Source: a virus. Taken from it: 64,000 nucleotides of DNA. Within the stretch, counting starts at the first letter, position 1, and the number at the start of each line of letters is the position of its first letter. The DNA is taken from IMG/VR virus record IMGVR_UViG_3300040809_000996, positions 1 through 64,000 of that record; one strand, written 5' to 3'. The translations under genes and the position numbers were made by a program. The notes under the pieces are model-generated. The model saw only the letters and a list, made by a program, of their open reading frames with translations, was not told the origin of the DNA and did no database searches. Positions 16,755 to 24,215 of this stretch are shown here, piece after piece.

Positions 16755-17735
16755 TTGTTAGCAAGTGAAATATTTTTAGAAGCACCGACTATAGACCCTG
16801 AATCATTTTATAGATTTGTAGAAACACCGCCTGATGCAAATGGTCATGTTGGCTATAAAGTTTACGACAAAGAAACTGGTATGGCTATTACATTTCGAGG
16901 AGAAAATGCATCAACAGAAGCAGAAGAATGGATTGATAAAAATGATCAGCGTCGGAAAGCTAAATTATTAAAGCAAAAACAAAAACAACAGCGTTTTAAG
17001 AATAAAGAACAGTATAAAAAAGTTGCTACTGACGGATACAAAAAATTCTTAGGTGGTCGTACTACTTATAGACTGATGAAATTTATTACACTTGCTGAAA
17101 GAGGAAATAATGTCCTCCTTTATATTCGTCGATACTATGCTGCATATGCAGAAAACGGTTGCAGTGAAAAAAGAATAGAAACAAATAAGAGTCCTTATGG
17201 CAATCGTTTAGTATACGATGATATGATTTATTTAAAAAAGAAAACAGCAGATACTATAGCCGAAGCTGTAGTTCAAGTATTAACTGGCTGGGCAACAGGC
17301 ACAATTTCAACCATAGCTGCAATAAAACTCTGCTCAGTTATTGCTGCAATATTTGCAATTACTGCTCCTGCAGCAATAATTTGGATAATAGGAATAATAA
17401 TTGGTGTTACGTTAGGATATGCTGCAGTGCCTTGGGTTGAAAAATTTATAGCTACCGAGTGGAAACCATTAGGTAAAACTTTAGGAGATTATGTTTTCTA
17501 TCTATTATGGTTAGAAGTAGCTGGAGGGTTAGTTGCTTGCAACGAAAGTGCAGGCAAGTCTAATAAGAATATTTTAATTGAACAAAAAAGAATAAATGAA
17601 GATCTTGAGCAAGCTAAAAATGCCTTCTTAAAAATAGCAGAAAAATTATACAATCAAATATATAATCGTTTTCCAAATAACATAAAATCAAGCATAGAGG
17701 CAATAACGAAATACATCAAAAACCTATTAAAGTAA
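16755..17735 (+). CDS. Hypothetical membrane protein
   Basis: A 326-residue protein I do not recognise. The start is TTG at 16755, six bases after AGGAG; an ATG at 16750 is out of frame and meets a stop after three codons. The protein has a charged, Lys/Gln-rich N-terminal half and a strongly hydrophobic segment at about residues 178-235 (for example CSVIAAIFAITAPAAIIWII followed by a second helix), which looks like two membrane-spanning helices. The C-terminal 80 residues are basic and helical. It has its own late promoter and faces the gp26/gp51 genes, with a nine-base convergent overlap. Late expression plus membrane segments would fit a holin-like, spanin-like or internal virion protein, but nothing in the sequence decides among them. 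Confidence 0.7.
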   Translation: MLASEIFLEAPTIDPESFYRFVETPPDANGHVGYKVYDKETGMAITFRGENASTEAEEWIDKNDQRRKAKLLKQKQKQQRFKNKEQYKKVATDGYKKFLGGRTTYRLMKFITLAERGNNVLLYIRRYYAAYAENGCSEKRIETNKSPYGNRLVYDDMIYLKKKTADTIAEAVVQVLTGWATGTISTIAAIKLCSVIAAIFAITAPAAIIWIIGIIIGVTLGYAAVPWVEKFIATEWKPLGKTLGDYVFYLLWLEVAGGLVACNESAGKSNKNILIEQKRINEDLEQAKNAFLKIAEKLYNQIYNRFPNNIKSSIEAITKYIKNLLK

Positions 17736-17987
17736 AGGCATCCTTGTTTTTGTTGTTGTTTCAATATTTTCTTTTATAATATCTGATATTATTTCTTTAT
17801 CTTCCGCATTTAAATTCCAAAATACATCTTCGTAAGTCATACTACCTCTCATATACCATGCTATCTTGAAAACATTGTGTTTTAAATGTTTTTGTTGTTG
17901 CTCGTATTTGTTTGCTAGTTCTAACAGGCCAGATTCGTCGAGCGTTAGGATCTGGCGGCGAAAAAAGTACTGTAGTCTATGGTAATT
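17727..17987 (-). CDS. gp51: gp51-like baseplate hub assembly protein, without a canonical start codon
   Basis: A minus-strand frame open from 17987 to the TAA at 17727-17729. From the ATC codon at 17951 it reads ILTLDESGLLELANKYEQQQ, then KHLKHNVFKIAWYMRGSMTY and ends ENIETTTKTRMPLL. This resembles the short proteins that follow gp26 in T4-like genomes, where T4 carries gene 51, a hub assembly factor. No ATG, GTG or TTG occurs before the conserved part. The frame is -1 relative to gp26, and a slippery T TTT TTC lies in the overlap (17966-17960), so it may be made as a gp26 extension. A non-AUG start or a one-base deletion in the T6 run are alternatives. Its 3' end overlaps the convergent gene by nine bases. 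The gp51 name is a tentative assignment by position. Confidence 0.6.
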   Translation of the reverse strand, partial: NYHRLQYFFRRQILTLDESGLLELANKYEQQQKHLKHNVFKIAWYMRGSMTYEDVFWNLNAEDKEIISDIIKENIETTTKTRMPLL

Positions 17988-18787
17988 TTACTCTTATAGC
18001 TTTTTTTACAATCTTCATTAGAACAAATCACTGACATGTCAGGCATTTCCCATTCTTTATTTAATTTTTTAATAGTAGATGCCAATAATTCAAATAAATC
18101 TCTGTCCGCATCAGCAAAGAAATTATTAATTTCAATTGGATCTTTTTCTATATTTTCTCCGTCGGAAATATTGTCTATATGCTGTAATATACTTTTAAAA
18201 TTCACCCGTGTCATATGATCGTAAATCGTCTGCTTTTGTTTATCTTTTTGTTCATCACTAAGTGCATTTGATGTTGTAATGTTCAACAAACTTTTTTCAT
18301 TCACATAGTTTTCTTTGCTAATTTCAGTTGCACTTTGGTAGGTAATTGATCTAACAGTAATTATAAGACCGTTATAATTTACAGTGGTATAACCATTTAT
18401 ATCGTCATAATGAGAAAGCAATCTTGATAAATTTAAATCACTATCTGTTGATGTTTCACACGATGGACACACTGTTGTTACTGGTAATTTTTCTCCATAA
18501 CTTGCTACCCTTATAGCAATTAAGAAGAAATCAACATCCGTGTTGATCAGTTTCCACGGATCTAACACACTAGGAATGCAACTTTTTAAAATCCTTGCAG
18601 TTGCTTCTCCTGAAAATAATGCATCTGGTGTCTTCAGCACCAGTTCGTCCATAGTATTCATTCCATATACTGGTATATCAGTAATCTTATTATTTTCAAT
18701 TATATCATTATTATAAAAAGCACCTTGACTGGGTAAATTAACAAATATTTTTGGTTGTCTTTTAAACTGTTCTAAAAAACTTGGCAT
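17945..18787 (-). CDS. gp26: Baseplate hub subunit gp26-like, zinc-binding
   Basis: The start is taken at 18787 (MPSFLEQFKRQPKIFV), with AGGAAAA five bases upstream; an upstream ATG at 18859 would add 24 unrelated residues and run into the divergent gene. The 280-residue protein has the marine T4-like gp26 block MDELVLKTPDALFSGEATAR, then ILKSCIPSVLDPWKL. It carries two Cys pairs, CPSCE and CSNEDC, that together could hold one zinc ion. T4 gp26 is 208 residues and takes part in hub assembly. The C-terminal end overlaps the gp51-like frame, and the last codons ACT TTT TTC form a slippery heptamer. It is divergent from the tape-measure candidate across a 56-base gap with late-promoter boxes on both strands. 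Confidence 0.8.
   Translation of the reverse strand: MPSFLEQFKRQPKIFVNLPSQGAFYNNDIIENNKITDIPVYGMNTMDELVLKTPDALFSGEATARILKSCIPSVLDPWKLINTDVDFFLIAIRVASYGEKLPVTTVCPSCETSTDSDLNLSRLLSHYDDINGYTTVNYNGLIITVRSITYQSATEISKENYVNEKSLLNITTSNALSDEQKDKQKQTIYDHMTRVNFKSILQHIDNISDGENIEKDPIEINNFFADADRDLFELLASTIKKLNKEWEMPDMSVICSNEDCKKSYKSKITIDYSTFFAARS
17960..17966 (-). other. Candidate -1 frameshift site between gp26 and the gp51-like frame
   Basis: On the minus strand the last gp26 codons read ACT TTT TTC GCC. T TTT TTC fits the X XXY YYZ slippery pattern in the gp26 frame. A -1 slip enters the gp51-like frame directly as CGC CGC CAG ATC, avoiding the gp26 stop at 17945-17947. A single missing base in the T6 run would look the same. 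Confidence 0.45.
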
Positions 18788-18796
18788 AGATTTTCC

Positions 18797-18804
18797 TATA
18801 AATA
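18797..18804 (+). promoter_or_regulatory. T4-type late promoter (perfect TATAAATA)
   Basis: An exact TATAAATA octamer lies 39 bases before the ATG at 18844, in the gap between divergent gp26 and the tape-measure candidate. TTAGGAG supplies the ribosome site downstream. Confidence 0.75.
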
Positions 18805-18809
18805 TAATA

Positions 18810-18817
18810 TATTTACA
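18810..18817 (-). promoter_or_regulatory. Possible weak late promoter for gp26
   Basis: On the minus strand the octamer reads TGTAAATA, one mismatch from TATAAATA, 22 bases before the gp26 start at 18787. Transcripts from here would run across the rightward late box at 18797-18804. Confidence 0.35.
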
Positions 18818-18843
18818 CATCCAATTTTTTAGGAGTTTGATTA

Positions 18844-21375
18844 ATGGCAGATGAAGCAAAGCAACTTTCAGATGAGGCTTTAAAAGCCCTTAAAGATAGT
18901 ATAAACGGTGTTTCAAATAGTTTAGGAACCTTGAACGGAGCCCTTAGGGCAGGTACAGTGTCAGCTGATGATATGGCTAAGACATTTAGAGATACAGCCG
19001 GCAGTATTCCTGTGCTTGGCTCGGCGTTAGGTATGCTTGGCTCGGCATTAAATGTAGCAACTGAGTACATAGGTGAAACAAATAATATGTACAACACACT
19101 TGCTAAATCAGGAGCAGGACTTTCTGGAAGCATATTTGAATTGCGTTCCTCGTTTAACGAATCAAGGATGAGTATTGACCAATTTACAAGATTTGCTCAA
19201 GAAAATAGCCAGCAGCTCGCTGCATTTGCTGGAGGTGTAAGTCAAGGAACAAAGCGTATAGGCGAATACGGCAAAGCGTTAAACGATTCAAACCAAGGAC
19301 AGAGTGCAATCATAAATCAGTTTATGAATCTAGGTTATTCTATCGACGAAGCAACTGAATTTACAACACGATATCTTGCTACTCAACAGAGAAGTAACAG
19401 GATGGCACAAATGACAGCCCAACAAGAAGTTGCCCAAGCTGCTGAATATGCAAAACAATTAAAAGTCATATCAGCGTTGACTGGTAAGAGTGCAAAACAA
19501 ATGCAGGACGAGCAAAGCGCTCGTTTACGTGACGGAGCAACAAGGGCTGCTTTAATGAAAGCAGAAAAACAAGCAGGTGCTGCTGGTGCAAATGTAGCAT
19601 CAGCTTACACTGAAGCTCAAACTGCTTTACAAAAATCTCCAAAAGTAATGCAGGACTTGTTAGATGACTTAATTCAAACAGGTGTTCCTATGTCCGAAGC
19701 AACACAAAATTTTGCGGCTGTAAACGGAGAAGCTTATAATCTATTGGTAAAAGCGGCACAGGCTACAAAAGCAGGAGATGTTGAAGAAGCACAGAGATTG
19801 ACAGAAGAAGCGGCTGCAAAAGGAGCAGAATTTGCACAAAGCGAAATGGGATTAACTATTGCAACATTATCTCAGGTTAGTGATGTGGCTAAAGGGCAGG
19901 CTGATGCTTTATCCGAAATGGGTCCAATAATTGACGCAGTACGTGGCAACATGGATGACTTAAAAGCAACCACCGGCGAAAGTGTAACTTTCCTTGATGC
20001 ATGGAACAAAGCAGTTGCTAATTCTATTCAAAGGGTCACCGACGAAGCATCTGGTTTAGTAGCCGGTACTAATATGAAGCAAATATATGATCAAGCTGGA
20101 AAACAAGCAACAGATGCAGCTACACGATTCCAAGAAAATGTAGGAGACACCCTTGCGAATCAAGATGTCAATTTAGGTCGTACAGCTAATACCATGTCAA
20201 GAAATACTAACACTGCAGGAGATTTAGTAGATAATGTGTATAACAAAATAGGCGATTTGCCTTTCTTTAAAGATGACATTGGTGCTGCGCTAAATTCATT
20301 AAGCGAAGAGCAAAAAAAATTATATGATATAACAGAAAAGGATATAGAAAAATATAATGAATATATGAAGCTTGGAGCAGGTGATACTCAAAAGAAAGCA
20401 GACATAAGAGAGCAGCTAGGAGCTAAATTTTTTGATGATCTAAACTTAGAAGCCACTGACACAGATCTTAAAATTTATGAGGAACTTAAAAATTTAGGCG
20501 ATGCTAGAATAAAGGAAAGAGAACAACAGCTTCAGCAAAAGAAAGAAGAAACTGTTCAACAAATAGAAACACAGGTACAAGAAAATCCTGCCACAGAACC
20601 TACATACGGTATTGAAAATAACGATGATTTTTGGCAACCTTTGCTAGAATGGTTAGATAATAATCTATCAATAGACCAACTTGGAAAAATTATAGAGCTA
20701 TCAAAAGCTGAAACCAAAGGACTAAATCAACCTCCAACGGTAGCCGAAGCAAATGTTAAGGTAAAAGATCAACCATCGGAAGTAACAGAAATAGCAAATC
20801 TAATGTCAAGTTTTGAAAAAGAAGATCAAGCAAAGACAGCAGAACAGAATAGTATAAAGGAACAAGTAGCAAGTCTTGGACCTGAAATGAAAACTGTTTT
20901 TAACGATTTAGTAGCAGGAACTCCTAATTTTGAAGACTTCCAAAAAATTATTGAAGAAAATGGATCTGAATCATTTGATAAGATACAAGATCTAGCCTTA
21001 CAAATGCGAGCAACTTATACAAAAGATTATTCACAAGTTGGAACAGAACCACCTCAACTAGAAGTTGCAAGCATGCCTAAAGATCCTGTTGCAGATGCAA
21101 ATTTAAATGTTAAAAATTTAGCAGATAATATACAAGGACAATCAAATACTTTACAAAAAAGCATAGATACTCTAAGCATGCAGATAGGACAATTAATTGG
21201 ACAACTGGAAGGACCTACAACATTAGCCGGTGACCAACCAACAGAAAATAATATGGAAAAACAGTTAGTAAGTCTCAATAATAATGTTATAGCACTAATT
21301 GGCATAAATACACAAACAATGAACTTATACAAGAGAAATTTAGAAGAAATCAGATCAAATTCGACCTTTGCTTAA
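18844..21375 (+). CDS. Predicted tail tape-measure or hub-core protein
   Basis: An 843-residue, almost entirely helical protein rich in Ala, Gln, Glu and Lys. A Gly/Ala hydrophobic segment, GSIPVLGSALGMLGSALNVA, near residues 52-75 is typical of tape-measure proteins, which must cross the host membrane. Long heptad-like stretches follow (about 110-370), then a Glu/Gln-rich linker (about 560-590) and a helical C-terminus. The gene is preceded by a perfect late box and followed after 17 bases by the portal gene. In T4 the tape measure is gp29 (590 residues). I see no clear gp29 motif, so the call rests on composition, size and position between tail-hub and head genes. Another internal virion protein is possible. 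Confidence 0.5.
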   Translation: MADEAKQLSDEALKALKDSINGVSNSLGTLNGALRAGTVSADDMAKTFRDTAGSIPVLGSALGMLGSALNVATEYIGETNNMYNTLAKSGAGLSGSIFELRSSFNESRMSIDQFTRFAQENSQQLAAFAGGVSQGTKRIGEYGKALNDSNQGQSAIINQFMNLGYSIDEATEFTTRYLATQQRSNRMAQMTAQQEVAQAAEYAKQLKVISALTGKSAKQMQDEQSARLRDGATRAALMKAEKQAGAAGANVASAYTEAQTALQKSPKVMQDLLDDLIQTGVPMSEATQNFAAVNGEAYNLLVKAAQATKAGDVEEAQRLTEEAAAKGAEFAQSEMGLTIATLSQVSDVAKGQADALSEMGPIIDAVRGNMDDLKATTGESVTFLDAWNKAVANSIQRVTDEASGLVAGTNMKQIYDQAGKQATDAATRFQENVGDTLANQDVNLGRTANTMSRNTNTAGDLVDNVYNKIGDLPFFKDDIGAALNSLSEEQKKLYDITEKDIEKYNEYMKLGAGDTQKKADIREQLGAKFFDDLNLEATDTDLKIYEELKNLGDARIKEREQQLQQKKEETVQQIETQVQENPATEPTYGIENNDDFWQPLLEWLDNNLSIDQLGKIIELSKAETKGLNQPPTVAEANVKVKDQPSEVTEIANLMSSFEKEDQAKTAEQNSIKEQVASLGPEMKTVFNDLVAGTPNFEDFQKIIEENGSESFDKIQDLALQMRATYTKDYSQVGTEPPQLEVASMPKDPVADANLNVKNLADNIQGQSNTLQKSIDTLSMQIGQLIGQLEGPTTLAGDQPTENNMEKQLVSLNNNVIALIGINTQTMNLYKRNLEEIRSNSTFA

Positions 21376-21392
21376 TAGGAATTTAATAAAAA

Positions 21393-23147
21393 ATGAGTTG
21401 GAAAAAATATTTTACACCAGTAAATAAAGCTGGGTCACGAACTGAATCGCAAAGTCCTATTAGCGGGAGAGAATTTTCAAATAAACCTGGACCAGCAAGA
21501 TCAAATTATAATTCGTTCTTACCAGATATCTATACTGGAGCTCCTAATCGTGTAGAAAGATATGGACAGTACAATACTATGGATATGGATTCAGAAGTAA
21601 ATGCTGCACTTGATATCCTTGCGGAATTTTGTACGCAAAAAAATAAAAAGAATGATACCCATTTTGAATTTAAATTTTATAAGAATGCTACAAACACCGA
21701 AGTACAAATCCTAAGCGAATACCTAAAACAATGGTATAAACTCCAAGAATTTGAAACGAGAATGTTTAGAATTGTAAGGAATACATTCAAATATGGCGAT
21801 ACTTTTTTCTTAAGAGATCCGGAAACAAAAAAATTATTTTATGTTGATCCTGCAAAAGTAAATCGTATAATAGTTAACGAAAGTGAAGGCAAAGAACCTG
21901 AGCAATACATCGTACAAGATGTAGCTTTAAATTTTAAAGATCTTGTTGCAACACAACCTTTGCAAACAAATGGTAGTGTAACTGGAGGCGGAACAGGTTA
22001 CTTAACAGGCGGTGCTAGGGGAATGGTTGGACCAACGAATCCAACCCAAGGTGGCTCGAGATTTATGCTTGAACAAGAAGAGATTGCAGTAAATGCAGAT
22101 CATATTCTACACATTAGTTTAAGCGAAGGATTAGATGAGAATTTTCCTTTCGGTAACAGTTTATTAGAAAGTATTTTCAAAGTTTACAAACAAAAAGAAT
22201 TACTAGAAGATGCAATTATAATTTACAGAGTGCAAAGAGCACCTGAGAGAAGAGTTTTTTATGTTGATGTGGGTAACATGCCTAGCCATCTTGCAATGCA
22301 GTTTGTTGAGCGTGTCAAAACGGAAATCCATCAGCGGAGAATACCATCCAAGACAGGAGGAGGAACAAACGTCATAGACAGTAGCTATAATCCTCTGTCA
22401 ATCAACGAAGATTACTTTTTTCCTCAAACTGCAGAAGGTAGAGGCAGTAAAGTTGAAACATTGCCAGGCGGAACTAATCTAGGCGAGATAGATGACCTAC
22501 GTTACTTTACAAATAAATTAGTAAGAGGCTTACGTATACCTAGCAGTTACCTACCCACCGGTGCTGACGATAGCAATGCTCAATACAACGACGGTAGAGT
22601 AGGCACAGCTTACATACAAGAATTGAGATTTAATACCTATTGCGAACGTTTACAAAACTTGTTGATAGAAGAATTTGATCAAGAATTTAAAAGATATTTA
22701 CTAGAAAAAGGTGTTAATATAGATACTGCAATGTTTGATATTAAGTTTTGTCCTCCACAAAATTTTGCAGCATATAGACAATCTGAACTTGATACACAAA
22801 GGATTGGTACGTTTGGACAAATACAAGCTATACCATTTATTGCTAATCGTTTTGCATTAAAAAGATATCTAGGATTAAGTGAAGAAGAAATTGCAGAAAA
22901 TGAACGGCTTTGGCGAGAAGAGAATGATGAAACACTACAACCCGGCGGAGGAGATGCGTCAGCTGAAATGCGTGGTGTAGGAATTAGCGGAGCAGGAATA
23001 TCTGCGGATATTGGCGGTGCTGAAGACATAGCAGATATCGAAGGAATGGAAGACGGAGGCGAAGGTGAACCTCCAACAAGTGCAACTGTGCCAGAACCAG
23101 GAGCAGAAACCGCACCAGCAGATACAGGAGCCGCACCAACGGTATAA
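21393..23147 (+). CDS. gp20: Portal vertex protein gp20
   Basis: gp20 forms the dodecameric portal through which DNA enters and leaves the capsid. This 584-residue protein has the gp20 blocks YNSFLPDIYTGAPNRVERYG and DMDSEVNAALDILAEFCTQ near residues 40-85, the central DAIIIYRVQRAPERRVFYVD near 275-295 and KLVRGLRIPSSYLPTGADDS near 370. T4 gp20 is 524 residues. The C-terminus is extended by a Gly/Ala/Glu-rich tail of about 60 residues. Order (portal, core proteins, protease, scaffold, capsid) is the T4 order. The stop codon lies within a perfect late-promoter octamer. Confidence 0.95.
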   Translation: MSWKKYFTPVNKAGSRTESQSPISGREFSNKPGPARSNYNSFLPDIYTGAPNRVERYGQYNTMDMDSEVNAALDILAEFCTQKNKKNDTHFEFKFYKNATNTEVQILSEYLKQWYKLQEFETRMFRIVRNTFKYGDTFFLRDPETKKLFYVDPAKVNRIIVNESEGKEPEQYIVQDVALNFKDLVATQPLQTNGSVTGGGTGYLTGGARGMVGPTNPTQGGSRFMLEQEEIAVNADHILHISLSEGLDENFPFGNSLLESIFKVYKQKELLEDAIIIYRVQRAPERRVFYVDVGNMPSHLAMQFVERVKTEIHQRRIPSKTGGGTNVIDSSYNPLSINEDYFFPQTAEGRGSKVETLPGGTNLGEIDDLRYFTNKLVRGLRIPSSYLPTGADDSNAQYNDGRVGTAYIQELRFNTYCERLQNLLIEEFDQEFKRYLLEKGVNIDTAMFDIKFCPPQNFAAYRQSELDTQRIGTFGQIQAIPFIANRFALKRYLGLSEEEIAENERLWREENDETLQPGGGDASAEMRGVGISGAGISADIGGAEDIADIEGMEDGGEGEPPTSATVPEPGAETAPADTGAAPTV

Positions 23148-23150
23148 ATA
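23143..23150 (+). promoter_or_regulatory. Late-promoter box overlapping the gp20 stop codon
   Basis: An exact TATAAATA followed by C spans the gp20 stop (23145-23147). The next ATG is at 23155, so initiation the usual distance downstream would begin at or just past that start; the transcript would serve later genes of the head block. It may also be chance. Confidence 0.4.
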
Positions 23151-23154
23151 CAGT

Positions 23155-23412
23155 ATGATACTACGTGAATTATTTTATTATGACAAAGAAACCATGGAGC
23201 CTAACGAAGACGATAGGTACGAACCGCAGTATGACAAATCTGTTGTTGATCTAGATGACACTAGAAAAACAAGATTAACACTTAAACAGATAAATCGTGC
23301 TAGGAAAGCAGCAGAACTCCATGATAAAGAAAAGGCTAATGAGATTGAATTTGTAAGACAAATGTACGGAATGGCTGCCCAAGCGGCTGCAGCAGGCGAA
23401 GGGTTAGTGTGA
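23155..23412 (+). CDS. Small prohead-core-position protein (between gp20 and gp21)
   Basis: An 85-residue protein beginning MILRELFYYDKETMEPNEDD, then RKTRLTLKQINRARKAAELH, and ending in an Ala/Gly-rich tail. The start at 23155 is chosen because the in-frame region further upstream lies inside gp20 and encodes an unlikely Gln/Pro-rich stretch. In T4 the genes 67 and 68, small prohead core proteins, occupy this place between portal and protease. I recall similar short proteins here in marine T4-like phages, but I do not recognise similarity to T4 gp67 or gp68, so the core role is inferred from position. Its stop overlaps the GTG start of the next gene. Confidence 0.7.
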   Translation: MILRELFYYDKETMEPNEDDRYEPQYDKSVVDLDDTRKTRLTLKQINRARKAAELHDKEKANEIEFVRQMYGMAAQAAAAGEGLV

Positions 23413-24118
23413 AAATTGATAAATCATTATACACTAAAGAAGAATTTAAACTCATAAGAGAACAACGTAGAATAGCAAAAAATCAAAAAAAAAAAGAAAT
23501 TTTTTTATAAAACCATCTCAAAATAAGACCCATCAAGTTGCTTTTGTATTAGGTAACGGAAACTCTAGGCGAAATATTGTATTAGAAGAACTTTCAAATG
23601 TAGGCGTTATCTATGGTTGTAATGCGTTGTATAGAGAATTTTCGCCTGAGTATCTAGTAGCTGTTGATGCAAAAATGATTCTAGAAATTAACAAATCAGG
23701 TTATCAAAATAAACATGAAGTTTGGACTAATCCTAATAGGGCATACGAAAGAATGAATAATTTTAATTTTTTTCAACCAAGCAAAGGATGGAGTAGTGGT
23801 CCTACCGCATTATGGTTAGCAGTTCAACATAAATGGAAAGAAATATTTATATTAGGGTTTGACTATAAAGGATTAGACAACGGTAAAAAATTTAATAATA
23901 TTTACGCTAATACTCCTAACTACAAAAAAAGTTCAGATAGTGCTACATTTTTTGGTAACTGGGCAAGACAAACAAAAACTGTAATAAAAGAAAACCCTGA
24001 TGTCATCTTTAAAAGGGTTATTGATAAAGGTAACTATACTCCCGAAGACTTAGAAAAATTAGATAATTTTCAAAACGTAGATAAAGAATTTTTTAAAAAA
24101 ACATATAGCTTAACATAA
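23409..24118 (+). CDS. Rossmann-like protein of unknown function, read through an apparent -1 frameshift
   Basis: A GTG at 23409 overlaps the previous stop (GTGA) and opens a 33-codon frame, MKIDKSLYTKEEFKLIREQR and on to a TAA at 23508. The rest of the protein continues in the -1 frame without any ATG for 150 bases: AFVLGNGNSRRNIVLEELSN, VGVIYGCNALYREFSPEYLV, then GPTALWLAVQHKWKEIFILG. The G-N-G-x-S-R loop and the later ILGFDYKG strand suggest a nucleotide-binding fold like that of DUF115/MAF-type glycosyltransferases (tentative). Read as one product it has about 236 residues. A TTG at 23627 would drop the conserved glycine loop and is unlikely to be the true start. The junction lies at T TTT TTA before TAA. 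It may be programmed, a homopolymer error or a real mutation. Confidence 0.55.
23501..23507 (+). other. Candidate -1 ribosomal frameshift site
   Basis: In the frame begun at 23409 the codons are GAA ATT TTT TTA TAA. T TTT TTA is the classic U UUU UUA slippery heptamer, placed immediately before an in-frame stop, and a -1 slip enters exactly the frame that encodes the downstream domain. An A11 run (23485-23495) lies just upstream, so a lost base there is an equally direct explanation. Confidence 0.5.
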
Positions 24119-24162
24119 AAACAACATTTTGACATCTTTTAAGCACCTTTTTAAACATTTTA

Positions 24163-24170
24163 AGTAAATA
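24163..24170 (+). promoter_or_regulatory. Possible late promoter (AGTAAATA-C), with a TTGACA box upstream
   Basis: AGTAAATAC differs from NATAAATAC at one position and lies 45 bases before the core-protein ATG at 24216. A perfect TTGACA at 24129-24134 has only a poor -10 match at the proper distance, so a sigma70 promoter here is doubtful. Confidence 0.35.
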
Positions 24171-24215
24171 CTATTATGACAGCCTTACCATCTGGTAAAT
24201 TTATAGGAGTAATCA

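Noticed and set aside
16750-16761. ATG at 16750 as start of the membrane protein
   Set aside because: It is out of frame and ends after three codons; TTG 16755 is in frame and properly spaced from AGGAG.
18788-18859. Start of gp26 at 18859
   Set aside because: It would overlap the divergent gene and its promoter; the ATG at 18787 has a better ribosome site and the expected gp26 beginning.
23065-23154. Upstream extension of the small core-position gene to an ATG at 23065
   Set aside because: The extra 30 residues lie inside gp20 in another frame, are Gln/Pro-rich and unlike a protein start; ATG 23155 opens a recognisable sequence.
24129-24157. Sigma70 promoter with perfect TTGACA before the core protein
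   Set aside because: No acceptable -10 hexamer lies 16-18 bases downstream, only three-of-six matches.
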